The translations under genes were made by a program, and so were the position numbers. Source: a virus. From it: a DNA stretch of 64,000 nucleotides. The notes below the pieces were generated by a model, which saw nothing but the letters and a program-made list of their open reading frames with translations, made no database searches and was not told the DNA's origin. Location of the stretch: IMG/VR virus record IMGVR_UViG_3300030329_001359, positions 47,117 to 111,116 of that record. One strand, 5' to 3'. Of this stretch, positions 51,201 through 60,085 are shown one piece after another; position 1 is the stretch's first letter; each line of letters begins with the position of its first letter.

Positions 51201-54199
51201 TGATTTATTAAATCATTCTTAGCTTCTCCACCAGGCATTGTAAAGATAGGCATTGTTTTATCAACAAGCTTCATTAAATCTTGGACATCTTTAATAGTAA
51301 CATCTGTCTTTATTACTTTTTCTCTACCTGTATTTCTACTTAGGTCATTCCTTAATACAGTTAACATCTTGTTAATAAAGTTATATTCTCTTGGGTAATC
51401 TTTTCCTTCAACAAGTCTACCTGCTTTTGTTAATTGAACACTATCTGCTAATTCACCTAATACATTAAAAACCTTAGGCATTAACTTTTGTATCTTAGCA
51501 TAGTCAGTAGATTCAAATATATCATTTTTATTATTAGACTCAGGATGAAGTTCTTTTATAGCTCTCCAATGTTGCCTTACAGATTTTCTATTTAATACAA
51601 GATTTGTCCATCCAGATATCATCTCATCACCCATTCTCTGCCATCTTTCAACTGGTATTGTATCAGGAGATGCTTCAAGTATCATTTCAGTAAGAGATCT
51701 ATCATGCTTATCCATTACTCCAGGCTCTACTAACTTACCTTCTTTATACTTACCAAATATAGCATCAACCATTTCTTGATTAAGTCTAATAGGCTCGCCT
51801 TGATGTTTATAATACGGACTAACAGTTCTCATTAAGAATGATTCTGGATGTATCGTATCGATATGTCGTGGAGGAAGTATAATAGTGTTATCTGAAAAGT
51901 CTAATGGTTGTAATATTATTCTTTCATTTAAATCAAAAGCATCTTTAGAGTATTTTTCTAAATCTTTATTATTATTAAGTATTTTATGTATCTCATTATA
52001 TATATCAATAACAGCATCTTTAGACATCTCTCTATATCTAATCGCTTGGTTCTCTGCCGAACCTAATACAATATCAAGTATATCTGTAGATGTCTCTACA
52101 CCTCTTCTACCAGTAGGTTTTAATTCTTCTAATGCGTCAAATTCAGTTTTATTTAAATCTTCTTTAACTCTATTTAATTGTTCTTTAGTTAATTCAAATG
52201 CCTCTTTAACCTCATATTCAGTATCTCTAGGCTTAAGGTTATTCATTTCAACTATAGCTGCAAAAGTAGTATATATCTCATCAGAAAATGTATCTTCTGT
52301 AGGTACTTCTTTTGTAACCTCTTTACCATCTTCAATAACTTTTACTTTTTCTTTAGCTGCTTCTTTTGTTCTTGTTTCTCTATTTCCTTCAGCATCTTCG
52401 CTAACATATTTTTCTACAACAAGACCATTTTTCTCAGCTATTTCTAAAAGCTTTTGCATATCTCTACTTGATTCATCTACTCCTGTAAAACCGCGTCTAA
52501 TAGCAGTATGCTCATTAAATAATGCTCTATAAAGAGCAGCGTCTACAGCTGTATTAGTTTGATTAAGCCATGTATCTACTTGCTCAAGTTCTTTGGTATA
52601 TGTGTAGGGCCTATCATCAAATAAATGTTCTACTTTACCAGTTTTTCTATTGACATACTCAAAAGGCTTACCTTTCTTTGTCATAAACATTCCAAGAGCA
52701 ACATTGAATATTATATCTTCTAATGGATAACCGTCCTGAGACATCATTTCTATACCAGACCAATTAAATGCTAAAGCTCCAGTTAGCATTCTAGCTGAAC
52801 TACCAGCTACATCGCCAGGAATTTCTTTTAAGAACTTAGGGTACCAACTCTTATATAATGCTGTTTCAATATCAATAAGTGAATCTTTAACAGTTTGAGC
52901 TCCTTTAGATGTTTTCACTAAATCATCTATGTCTGTTTTACTATGAATAGGAATCTTATAAGAGCTTCCTTTAACGCCTTCAACTGTTTTTGTTAAGTCT
53001 CTTAATGATTCTTTTTTCATGCTAAACATACGCTTAGCTTCTTCACCAATAAATAATCTATCTGCTTCATTCTTTACATCATAAGACCTATATCTACGTC
53101 TTGTTTCTAATGTTTTAGTAATTCTATTCCAAGCGGGCCTTATAATACCATAATCGCTACCACCAGGGATAAATCTTATTACACCAAGAGCTGAACCTAA
53201 TACAAATGAATGACTTAATGTTCCTCCTAAACTAAAATCTACTTCATCATTAGCAAGTGAATTCATAAAATTTAAAGGTAATTCAACAGCTGAGAATAAT
53301 ATAGCTTCTTCTAATGCGTGAGCAGCTAAGTTACCAAGTTTTCCATTGCCCATATGAGCAGCTAATACTTGATGCATTTGAGTCATAGGAAATTTAAATG
53401 TACCACCAGCGTCATCTAAAACAGTACCTATCTTCTTAGCAAGGTCGTCACCTAATGTACCAGCAATTCTAGCTGCGTCATCAGCTGAATACCCAGCCTT
53501 TTCAAATGTATCTCTTAAAATCTTTGGAGTATTCTCATTAAAATTCTTAGCAAAGTTCATTCTATTTTCAGCTGTCCTAGCAAACATAGCTTCACCTTGT
53601 CTTGTACCTAAGCCTAATAAAGTATCTTTTCTATCTTGAACAAGGCTAGATAAGAAATCATCAACACCTTGCTTACCACCTTCTATTTCACCATTTCTAA
53701 CTTTCTTATTTACCCATCCCATGAATTCTTTATCACCACGCATCATCTTAATAGCATCATCAGAATATGACTGTGCAAATTTCTTAGTACCAGCTCTTGC
53801 AAATGTCCTAACACCAGCATTTAAAACACCTCTAGCGGCTGCCATTGGACCTATGAAACCAGCAGCTCCACCAATACCAGTAGTTACTCTTTCTGCAAAA
53901 GTCTTAGGTTCCATTGCTTCAGTAAAAGCTTCACCACCTATTGCCCTACCTGCTAAGCCAGGAATACCAAGTCCTGTTATATCAAAAGCTGTCCATAGAC
54001 CTTTACCGACAGCTGTCAAAACATTTGTTTGTTCATCTTCAATTTCTTGGGACATCCAAGCAGGCATTTCTTTACCAGCTGCTGACTCCCATAGAGAGCC
54101 GCCTGTTGTAGTTTTTAAATTAGGTGAGGGTCTTTCAGTAGCTAGCTTTGTTCTTTCTTCAAGCTGCCTTTTGAATTCTAATGTAAGATTGTCTGCCAT
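45218..54199 (-). CDS. 2993-aa giant virion protein with a putative two-barrel RNA polymerase
   Basis: N-terminus: soluble start, then a Gly/Ala hydrophobic region (GIGGAAGFIGPMAAARGVLN) at about 110-130 that could be membrane-active. Around residues 1787-1823 NGNAVFLDKTAWITDR, then DSANK1823MSG, resembles the beta-like barrel with its catalytic Lys. R2122TPT and, after GLKGFGD, the block MDFDIDK (D2161, D2163, D2165) match the R-x-P-T ... DxDxD barrel of crAss-like virion RNA polymerases and YonO; crAss-type enzymes use DFDID rather than DFDGD. Neighbours are internal virion proteins. The enzyme would be packaged and injected. Activity is inferred; the rest of the chain has no recognised domain. 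Confidence 0.7.
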   Translation of the reverse strand: MADNLTLEFKRQLEERTKLATERPSPNLKTTTGGSLWESAAGKEMPAWMSQEIEDEQTNVLTAVGKGLWTAFDITGLGIPGLAGRAIGGEAFTEAMEPKTFAERVTTGIGGAAGFIGPMAAARGVLNAGVRTFARAGTKKFAQSYSDDAIKMMRGDKEFMGWVNKKVRNGEIEGGKQGVDDFLSSLVQDRKDTLLGLGTRQGEAMFARTAENRMNFAKNFNENTPKILRDTFEKAGYSADDAARIAGTLGDDLAKKIGTVLDDAGGTFKFPMTQMHQVLAAHMGNGKLGNLAAHALEEAILFSAVELPLNFMNSLANDEVDFSLGGTLSHSFVLGSALGVIRFIPGGSDYGIIRPAWNRITKTLETRRRYRSYDVKNEADRLFIGEEAKRMFSMKKESLRDLTKTVEGVKGSSYKIPIHSKTDIDDLVKTSKGAQTVKDSLIDIETALYKSWYPKFLKEIPGDVAGSSARMLTGALAFNWSGIEMMSQDGYPLEDIIFNVALGMFMTKKGKPFEYVNRKTGKVEHLFDDRPYTYTKELEQVDTWLNQTNTAVDAALYRALFNEHTAIRRGFTGVDESSRDMQKLLEIAEKNGLVVEKYVSEDAEGNRETRTKEAAKEKVKVIEDGKEVTKEVPTEDTFSDEIYTTFAAIVEMNNLKPRDTEYEVKEAFELTKEQLNRVKEDLNKTEFDALEELKPTGRRGVETSTDILDIVLGSAENQAIRYREMSKDAVIDIYNEIHKILNNNKDLEKYSKDAFDLNERIILQPLDFSDNTIILPPRHIDTIHPESFLMRTVSPYYKHQGEPIRLNQEMVDAIFGKYKEGKLVEPGVMDKHDRSLTEMILEASPDTIPVERWQRMGDEMISGWTNLVLNRKSVRQHWRAIKELHPESNNKNDIFESTDYAKIQKLMPKVFNVLGELADSVQLTKAGRLVEGKDYPREYNFINKMLTVLRNDLSRNTGREKVIKTDVTIKDVQDLMKLVDKTMPIFTMPGGEAKNDLINQMADYTLDRSISSFQKSSPEGQAIPLDSVDRRVVKYLIDQKIVSPQMTMLNIKGVIDNNLIKMVDWFRDNKKDVEAVGDVVAMAKLLKSDPTLWHQISGMSKDMDYIKQLSVAAEQSNMSIGEFIADMHEGLNNHLYPLIKESGKKGGFINLDMTPQGQTHISAQYLAELKMTIDLLKESSSRLSHQELFDATADWIRVGKSGFNKQTAEHRSVHSLMKNIQNLYLTNPSSASIALKTLVAGKLFDRTDNQFKFDNADKNMIERIKDVEETLNMMFQVFNSDRDLKIMWEKDRLDSQSRYPVDTQLTIGLNKYISRYNIDLKAEPGTTLGISIGGNTDVMKNPFNFYDYMRKKGASIPYKGDSISQEKWGLVQYRDMHEKFVHETLMVYSQLKNNVTVNKIKAFGNAQPKYSTETFQKNDLYNIVKDLLGEFTLIDTKYKRAGREYDIALDSVDNTIKTEFFAKIANQPAISAKGGGDTAQLLNDLGQSLGKQPYAVAFVSNMKDGIGIPYGLGVNKYIAIDRVTNEFINIVDARIKELGDYMSPDAISTYKDWRKVSVTFNEKTGLYEYTRGESSHQRVTEDMTMMLNNIFGDKAQGREYWESVSNDNWNNAELFANKQLRYMKLLSNRSSKEITEEYVNDAIDLLERLDSKNNRFFKFLGEDVVGDKQSVKSELKKLSKKGWKAHILGDESPIDGEAPPMISSLFQSLSKQIKAESELYNSEGKGLLSLNDFNTENLSMPGGLGDVSRFDSVNIVTRERLNAINFLFGLHGSGVEHLKAVGASSSNGNAVFLDKTAWITDRTWDKYLERHKIDMVIMDSANKMSGTDITGEKSPDGASEKVIYMSDFNSMSDLIRTESDLSNNRITLPINTFSIASAVKPQKSSTLPLQVANDFNTPKLNNSFYEWQLVRGVRDFITEANTIFGDGKTSEIATKLKINFDELDVDTDQMAMFERWISHGGDPTYIPFKRTVRNQIKSQLIDKRNLLTPRNEYGSQSVVVPDFTDFGTKGHLRNTLFKTEWLNGERSGNPADIVSRDVWTYGQIEIDATNKGKLVAPERIRFIEHNYTAKDKIVRANELSKEIQSLLDGKQAVTLNDLYRSVEAFNDGIEGKRYEIALVAHRTPTTRSSDKVIVGLKGFGDLTGNAARINHADGWFRLEMDFDIDKINYWWDTPSDILRFWDSKSGEVPSVKGTQQRTSIHGLNPFNGKALMNYNFSEANSSLYRGIVVKAKNTIQFLKSYRGANYTDVEGFNIKLDRGRIVLGDADKIKEVEYLLATDIQRIVDAGGRGYDKSTFDKQWESKLLFGDGETYPGIFSKQTYDQKTKSWVDNGVRLDKLEQDMVGLALTPYKRFLGLRTSVFESGEQKKVDYDTLIDYTQRYSYIMSNLNRYVYWGLRNGRGLSKNKWSGDDIDSIFKEQGRFVDPFRLRDTRFDDAVSGVDAAGQNTGMIAADRMIANLAGMDRMSMKKVNPDVQYKTDGFIYDFLLGDTRDVDGAVRKIVEGFSSDFDKLNAINSIDYRMRRYRRSQRRMERNGNHEMASSFGESHARLRDLKSDLTKEVMASKSVQKAVRTRILRQIYRTLASGGTWTDKYGKTHDFSKIRSRSERFKAIEKIKPQITSSIWDTRNKQLGLKIRGVNSDDYAQILATYNVLSRLTGVGLNPATVEKSTAMKWEQDIRQFKGEYGKKWWELFNNRLTDDMDANSVMNEAIIKLEKLYYDWEGSHPGLGKQFVLSLMTPKISTNTVTYHNGTMMPGFNKVNSQTKFITLGLRFFERLNTTLSDHLMIEIAKPISNQLAWLRGEIDPKYNFEQIDLKNYNALSFKDSEGGSPLIEYESDLVKKVDTIAQRLSINESLPADLREWKQFEKVNENVLNVLGLTGDLSLDYISYKLPGGGLDLIANLSSLVEMRRIPRNALTMSGKIVPVHGINSYFRHKMNQVKLFYGQPHDGRNLFTGRKESIAGDIYGGPESLQSNRKAMKRTSSRHGNENGIC

Positions 54200-55231
54200 C
54201 TAAAACAAACCGCCAACTCCAGTACCTTCAAGACCAGGATATTTTTCGGAAATTTGCTCAAACTTAGCAGCTTCAACAGCTCTTCTTTTCTTTGTAAATT
54301 CAGTAATTGATTTATTTAAATCATCCATTTCAGCTCTAAATAAAGATTCAATTTCAGGAGCTCTAACCAAAAGATTTTCTTCATTATCTGTTAATGTTAT
54401 ACCATGTCTGCTTTTTTGATTAATATATCTAACATTTAAATCAAGAGTATTTAATGATTCTTGCTTTTGCTTTATAGTGTTAGATAATTCATCTATATTT
54501 TCTATAGATGATGATATATCTTCTTCAGGTGACATAATTAATCCATCTATACCTGGAGATTCAGGAGGGTCAATACCAGCAAATGCATCTAATTCTTCTG
54601 AAACTGAGTCAGGTTCAAATATACCAATATCTCTTGTTATATCAATATCGCCTGTAGTTCCATATTCAGTCATCTCAGCAAGTAAATCATTTCTATTTTG
54701 CATTACTTTTTGAACTGATGATAAAGCTTTTAATCCTTTCTCACTATCAGCTCCAAGAGGTGTTAATGAATATAAAGCTTTTGTCATCCTTTTATCATCT
54801 TTAGATATTTCTTCACCTTCAAATGATTTTTGAACAGTAGAAGCTATATCTTCAGCAATAGATAGAACACCTTTTGTATTCTGACCTTCATAATAACCAT
54901 ACAAAGCAGAAGCTACTCTATTCGCTTGACTTCTATTTAGATTATATTGGTCTTCTAACTCATCTATAACATTATCAAGGTCTTCACCATCGCCAATATA
55001 TGATTGATAAACAGCTCCAATTCCTGTTGTTGTTACAAAATCATCAGCATGAGATGTCATTAATTGTTCATTTACTGTATTTAAGACTTGTAACCTTTGA
55101 CCAAATTCAGCTGACCTAGCTTGGTCTATCGACATTTTTGTTAAGACCCACTCTCTTTCAGCTCGTCTTTTATCTGCAGCATGAGCTCTTAGCTCTCTAA
55201 GAGTTCTTAATACTTCTAATTCTCTAGCCAT
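54200..55231 (-). CDS. Internal virion coiled-coil protein
   Basis: 343 aa, helical with heptads (LEVLRTLRELRAHAADKRRA; IENIDELSNTIKQKQESLNT), acidic in the middle. It ends directly at the start of the giant gene. It resembles core/ejection proteins of podoviruses by composition and place only. Confidence 0.55.
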   Translation of the reverse strand: MARELEVLRTLRELRAHAADKRRAEREWVLTKMSIDQARSAEFGQRLQVLNTVNEQLMTSHADDFVTTTGIGAVYQSYIGDGEDLDNVIDELEDQYNLNRSQANRVASALYGYYEGQNTKGVLSIAEDIASTVQKSFEGEEISKDDKRMTKALYSLTPLGADSEKGLKALSSVQKVMQNRNDLLAEMTEYGTTGDIDITRDIGIFEPDSVSEELDAFAGIDPPESPGIDGLIMSPEEDISSSIENIDELSNTIKQKQESLNTLDLNVRYINQKSRHGITLTDNEENLLVRAPEIESLFRAEMDDLNKSITEFTKKRRAVEAAKFEQISEKYPGLEGTGVGGLF

Positions 55232-55233
55232 TT

Positions 55234-55398
55234 TTATCTTGGCCCATATGGTGGTGTTGGTTCATAATCATAGTCGGTTGAATCCGATTTTACTTTACTA
55301 TTAATAGATTTAGTTTTCTTTTTTCCATAAGAAGTGCAATCTTTTTTACTTTTATATCCTAATTTTTTCCAATTTTTGCATTTTGTTTTACTTGGCAT
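55234..55398 (-). CDS. 54-aa Lys-rich two-cysteine mini-protein
   Basis: MPSKTKCKNWKKLGYKSKKD, then CTSYGKKKTKSINSKV, an acidic-aromatic stretch and PPYGPR. Cys7 and Cys21. A strong AGGAGG precedes it. One of a set of basic two-cysteine mini-proteins in this genome. Confidence 0.55.
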   Translation of the reverse strand: MPSKTKCKNWKKLGYKSKKDCTSYGKKKTKSINSKVKSDSTDYDYEPTPPYGPR

Positions 55399-55409
55399 AT
55401 TATACCTCC

Positions 55410-56153
55410 TTAAAATATCCCCAAAAATTTCGATTCTGATTTTGCTAAATGAAGTTCTCGCTCAGCCCTTAATCTTCTTTCATCAGCATCTAACCTTCCT
55501 GTTTCCGATTCAAACCATCCTTCAATATCGCCCATCTTAGCTCCAATTTGTGCCCATAAATCATCTTTAGCTGATAAATATGCATTTGAAATATTCTTCC
55601 AAGTAGTAGACATCTTGGTCTCAGCTGTTCCAGATGTAGCCAATCCGCTTTGCTGAATCATTGTTTCATACCCTTCTCGTAGTTCATCTCTTGATTTACC
55701 AGTCGCAGTTTGAACTTTATTCATACCTATATCAGCTTCAGCGCTAACTGCTTTTTTCTTAGCTTCATATCCTTCTTTTAATGAACCCCTAGATTGATTA
55801 ATAACATCTAATGAATCACGTATTAAATCTAACTGAACGCCAGCAGCTTTTTTATCCTGCTCATGAGCACCCCAACTGCCAACAAAACTAACAGCAGCCA
55901 TTCCAAGAGTAAGAGGGTCTACATATTCTCTGTTTCCTGTATATGGATTTATAGTACCTGAACCTCTTTCTTTTACCATATCTTCACCTTTTTTACCAAA
56001 GGCGTCTATTGTACTAGCTTCAACAGGATTGACATGAGATGGTTCACCATCGACAAGTCTCATTTCTGTATCACCAGTCATAGCAGCTCTCTGCTGAGCA
56101 TTTGAACCTAATGAAAATGAAGATAAATGATTTTTTGCTAATGTATTTATCAT
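55410..56153 (-). CDS. Internal virion protein
   Basis: 247 aa. 'DPLTLGMAAVSFVGSWGAHE' is a Gly/Ala/hydrophobic segment of the kind at the start of injected proteins; the rest is helical (GYEAKKKAVSAEADIGMNKV). The end is charged. It starts in a TAATG overlap. It likely belongs to the ejected core with the 343-aa and giant proteins. Confidence 0.55.
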   Translation of the reverse strand: MINTLAKNHLSSFSLGSNAQQRAAMTGDTEMRLVDGEPSHVNPVEASTIDAFGKKGEDMVKERGSGTINPYTGNREYVDPLTLGMAAVSFVGSWGAHEQDKKAAGVQLDLIRDSLDVINQSRGSLKEGYEAKKKAVSAEADIGMNKVQTATGKSRDELREGYETMIQQSGLATSGTAETKMSTTWKNISNAYLSAKDDLWAQIGAKMGDIEGWFESETGRLDADERRLRAERELHLAKSESKFLGIF

Positions 56154-56833
56154 TATTGGATACCTAATGGATTAGTCATTCCATATTCACCTAGAATTTC
56201 ATCTCCATATTCATAATTAATAGATTTTTTTTCTTTATTAGCAAGTAGTTCTTGATACTTAGCTACTCTTTCACTAGCTGGTTTACCTTTCATTTCAGGG
56301 TATTCTGCATATAATTCTTGATTAGCTTCTAATGTCAGTCCAGAGCCTTGCCTCCATTCTTCATACAAGCTTGGTTTATTTTCATTAGCTAAGTCTATTG
56401 TAGGTGTTGTTTCTGCTGTTTTCTTAGTAGCTAATCGTTTTTTCTCTTTTGCAATACGGTCTCTTTCTTCATCTGATATAATATTAGTTTTTACTAATTC
56501 ATCATCTTGCTCTTGAGTAGAAATAATTTCATCTTCATCTTTTTCTTTTAATGTTTCATTCTCATCTTTTGCTTCTTGAGGACTTTTTTTACCAAAGAAC
56601 TCATCAAACCTTTCTTGTTCTTTTTGTTCTTGCTTATAATCCTGAACTAATCCAATGGCTTCTGTTATAGCAGCTGTAGTATCGCGAAGCTGTTCACTTT
56701 TAAAATCACTTATCATAGACTCAGCAGTACGTTCTCCTTCTATCCCTGTTAAAGCTGCTAATGTACCTTTATATTTACCTTCAGCTGCCCCAGCTGCTTT
56801 AAATGTTCCATATAAACTAGATTTCGTTGCCAT
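56153..56833 (-). CDS. Acidic helical virion-associated protein
   Basis: 226 aa. N-terminus 'SLYGTFKAAGAAEGKYKGTL'; middle very acidic (DENETLKEKDEDEIISTQEQ) and probably disordered; C-terminus 'YEWRQGSGLTLEANQELYAEY'-like short helices. Function unknown; the low-complexity acidic middle could be an assembly or scaffold part. Confidence 0.5.
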   Translation of the reverse strand: MATKSSLYGTFKAAGAAEGKYKGTLAALTGIEGERTAESMISDFKSEQLRDTTAAITEAIGLVQDYKQEQKEQERFDEFFGKKSPQEAKDENETLKEKDEDEIISTQEQDDELVKTNIISDEERDRIAKEKKRLATKKTAETTPTIDLANENKPSLYEEWRQGSGLTLEANQELYAEYPEMKGKPASERVAKYQELLANKEKKSINYEYGDEILGEYGMTNPLGIQ

Positions 56834-56894
56834 TACATTACCTTAGAGTTATACATTGATAATTTAATATTTATCATAGTATTATTCAAAACCT

Positions 56895-57299
56895 TCATTG
56901 AGACAAGCTATCCTTTTTAATAAGTCCTTGTTCTCTAAGAACATCTATGATTCTATTAACCCTGTGAGCTAAAGACGCTACAGCTAATTCAAATTCTGCA
57001 GATGTAGGTACTTTAGTTGAAACAGAAGCATTATTAGCAACCCCAACTGTATTTGGAATTGTATTAGCTGAATTTACACCAGTATTATCAACTACCTTAA
57101 CAATAGGGCCTGAAGGTGTAAGTCTTCTTTCGTTAACAGAGCCATTTACTTTAATGAATTCAGTTAGTCCAGCCCCACCAACATCTCTTATTTCACTAAC
57201 ACCTTCTTTTAAATCAGTATGTTTTACCCTACCTTTTCTAAAGCTAGTTCTTTCTTGCTTCTTATGTAGCGAAAGCCTTTCTTGTCTTGTCATTGCCAT
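56895..57299 (-). CDS. Small protein after the nozzle gene
   Basis: 134 aa. Basic N-terminus (RQERLSLHKKQERTSFRKGR), a beta-like middle, and a helical C-terminus (ELAVASLAHRVNRIIDVLRE). Starts in a TAATG overlap with the nozzle gene. No cassette 1 counterpart is visible in the window. Function unknown. Confidence 0.5.
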   Translation of the reverse strand: MAMTRQERLSLHKKQERTSFRKGRVKHTDLKEGVSEIRDVGGAGLTEFIKVNGSVNERRLTPSGPIVKVVDNTGVNSANTIPNTVGVANNASVSTKVPTSAEFELAVASLAHRVNRIIDVLREQGLIKKDSLSQ

Positions 57300-60085
57300 T
57301 ATTTAATATTCTTTAATCTATATATTATTGTCATATCATTTATTTCAAAATCTGAAGATGCTGTACCACCTAATCTTAATTGGAAACTATATACATTATT
57401 AATAGAAGATACTGGTCTTAATTCTGCTAATACCCAATCATCAACACCAACACTAATATTATAAAATGGTGTAGAAGAGTCAGTTGCTTTAGTACTAGAC
57501 CCATCTGCGGCTATTTTGTAAAAATTAGATAAAGTATCATTGTCTCCATTAATAGCATATTGAGCTGTAACACCAGAACCATTTCCTTTATATGATATAT
57601 AAACCTTATATATCTTTTTTCGTTGGCCTGGTTGACCAAAATCATAATCTTTAGTATGTAATTTATAAGTACCTGAGCCAGAAGCATCAGCTGCGTCATC
57701 CCAATAAACAAGACTGTTAGTTGTAAAAGGATACACTTGTTGAGATACAGTTAATCTATTATCTCTATCTATTACAAAATTGGTTTGTTTAGCATGGTCT
57801 GATAATTTAGAGTCACCTTTTGTCCAACTTAATGTAACTAAATCTAGTAAGTATATATCTCCAGGCCATGCACTTGCTATCGACCCAAAAGCTGTATTAC
57901 CAAGTACAATTAATTGTCTTTTGTCAGGTAAATATCCAACAGAAGGTTTTGGTCCTATAAAAGATGCCCAATTCAATTCATTAATAATTTGTCTTCCACC
58001 TTTCTCAAGTAAGTCTGTTACTTTTTGACCGTCATATAAGTACGCTCCATTTTCATTAACCCAAGCAATTCCATAATCAGTCTTAACAGTAGCTGAAGGA
58101 TGAGCAACTCCTTTATGCATGAATGTATCTTCTAAGAATTCTAAGTTTTGAGATACGTTTATCAAATGCATTTTCTTCTTTTTAAACTGAAGTATTCTAT
58201 CTGCGTATTCTTCAAGCTTTATTATTTCATCGCCATCTTGAACAGATGCTTCAATAATTCTACTTAATGGGAAATTATCAAACTGGTTTACAGGTGATTT
58301 TAACATAGCGTCACCTTTTATTTCTTTAGATTGAACACCATGAGAAGAAGACCCTTCATAAAGTACTTGTATATTACCTATATATACCATTCTATTTACA
58401 ACAACAGCAGTCTTATATTTAGATGTTATACTTAATTCTTCTTCTTCAAAACCACTATTTATTTGATATGTTGATATCTTTGAAGGTGAAACATTATCAG
58501 CAGGAGGTATTTCCCAAAAATAATAATTTTCATTACTTTGAGTTTGATAAGATGCATTATATTTCTGCTGATTACCATCAAGTGTAGCAACTCCAGTTAC
58601 CAAATCAAACTTAGCTTGTAGATACCAAGGCTCAACTGTAGTAGTGACATCTTTCATATATAGATTGATACCGGTAACTCTTTTATTATACCCATTATCC
58701 ATTCCTATGTGAAGTCTATACCCTGGTGAAGTAGCTGCATTAGTACTTGAAGCTGTTAAAGTTGTAGTAGAAACATTATTATATTCACCTAATGTCCTTA
58801 TTTGACTTTCTTGTTTTTCATCATATATATGAGATATTCCAAACATATACTTACCAGCTGTGCTACCATCTGACCACAATGCACCATCTCCATCATCCCA
58901 ATCTAAATAAAGAAAAGCATTATTAGGATTTAAGTATGCTGATAAATCAGGTATAGTTGTAACTTCTGTAACCTCTATATTTGTAAATATGATTGCACTT
59001 TTATTTATATTCGGATTCGTTTCTTCTATTTCACATATAAGATACTCATTTGTATCAGTACCAGAATCTCCCCAAACTTGATTTGTTAATGTATTAGCAC
59101 TATTAAAATAAAAAGTATGGTCAAATGTATAAGTTCCAGGCCCATATTCCCCATCAACTACCCAATTAGAAACTCTATCATATCCATTTGCATGAGCTCC
59201 AGCCTGGTCCCATATAACAGTTGAATCTATAGCTCCATAACCAGCATTTTCTGTACCACTCGCATTTGCAACATGAGCAGCTGTACCACATCTCATTTTA
59301 ACTTTTCTAACTCTAGGAGAATCACCTGACGCTATAAGCATCTGAAAAGAAACCTTAGCTTTCCCAACATTAGCTAAAGCTCCTCCAGTTCCACTAGCTA
59401 ATACAGCTCTTGTTATACCAATCTGATATACGTCTGGGACAGCTGCTGCGGCTTGAGTATTAGTATCTCCATATAATGTTGAAAAATCAGTACCATTTCT
59501 ATAATAAGACGTTGGAGGTCTTTCACATTTAGAGCCAGCTAAATGCCATTCGTTAATAGTTAAAGGTTGACTTATATTCTTAAATAGAGTTCTATATATA
59601 TACCCATACCATTTATTAGCATTGGTATCACCAAAATTACCATCACTAACTCTTAATACACCATCTACAATATAAAACACAGGTCTCATATTTGTAGTAT
59701 CACCAAGACTAAATACAGGTTTCCAAAGATCTGTATCGAAATTATATATATAGACAGTTGTAGTAATATCGCAGTCAGCCATTACAAGATAATCTGTATT
59801 ACTTTGAGCCCCCAAAAAACCTGGGCCTTGCTCAGCTCCATTTCTATCATGACTAAATGCAAATAATCCAAATCCAGAACTATTTCTAATTCCATTTGGT
59901 ACAAAACCATCATCTGCTGTAGCAGCAGGATGAGCAACTGTACCTCCCATGTTTCTTATTTTACCTATATCATGTACAACAGCATCTTGTATATCAGATA
60001 GTTCTGTAGTCGATATATCTCTAGCATCGGAAGCATCACTTAGTCCCCCATGAAATTCTTGTATAGGTTGTATCTGCTTAGGCAT
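57299..60085 (-). CDS. Intact tail nozzle-like protein (cassette 2)
   Basis: 928 aa, beta-rich. N-terminus MPKQIQPIQEFHGGLSDASD is the counterpart of the separate 120-aa gene in cassette 1. 'YADRILQFKKKKMHLINVSQ' and 'YGIAWVNENGAYLYDGQKVT' match the nozzle propeller pattern, and 'TKDYDFGQPGQRKKIYKVYI' the C-terminus of the 1186-aa protein. It lacks the inserted module. It is proposed to be the second nozzle subunit or an alternative version. Confidence 0.7.
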   Translation of the reverse strand: MPKQIQPIQEFHGGLSDASDARDISTTELSDIQDAVVHDIGKIRNMGGTVAHPAATADDGFVPNGIRNSSGFGLFAFSHDRNGAEQGPGFLGAQSNTDYLVMADCDITTTVYIYNFDTDLWKPVFSLGDTTNMRPVFYIVDGVLRVSDGNFGDTNANKWYGYIYRTLFKNISQPLTINEWHLAGSKCERPPTSYYRNGTDFSTLYGDTNTQAAAAVPDVYQIGITRAVLASGTGGALANVGKAKVSFQMLIASGDSPRVRKVKMRCGTAAHVANASGTENAGYGAIDSTVIWDQAGAHANGYDRVSNWVVDGEYGPGTYTFDHTFYFNSANTLTNQVWGDSGTDTNEYLICEIEETNPNINKSAIIFTNIEVTEVTTIPDLSAYLNPNNAFLYLDWDDGDGALWSDGSTAGKYMFGISHIYDEKQESQIRTLGEYNNVSTTTLTASSTNAATSPGYRLHIGMDNGYNKRVTGINLYMKDVTTTVEPWYLQAKFDLVTGVATLDGNQQKYNASYQTQSNENYYFWEIPPADNVSPSKISTYQINSGFEEEELSITSKYKTAVVVNRMVYIGNIQVLYEGSSSHGVQSKEIKGDAMLKSPVNQFDNFPLSRIIEASVQDGDEIIKLEEYADRILQFKKKKMHLINVSQNLEFLEDTFMHKGVAHPSATVKTDYGIAWVNENGAYLYDGQKVTDLLEKGGRQIINELNWASFIGPKPSVGYLPDKRQLIVLGNTAFGSIASAWPGDIYLLDLVTLSWTKGDSKLSDHAKQTNFVIDRDNRLTVSQQVYPFTTNSLVYWDDAADASGSGTYKLHTKDYDFGQPGQRKKIYKVYISYKGNGSGVTAQYAINGDNDTLSNFYKIAADGSSTKATDSSTPFYNISVGVDDWVLAELRPVSSINNVYSFQLRLGGTASSDFEINDMTIIYRLKNIK

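Noticed and set aside
51885-52532. 215-aa plus-strand ORF inside the giant gene
   Set aside because: Ser/Leu-rich low-complexity translation typical of the antisense of AT-rich coding DNA.
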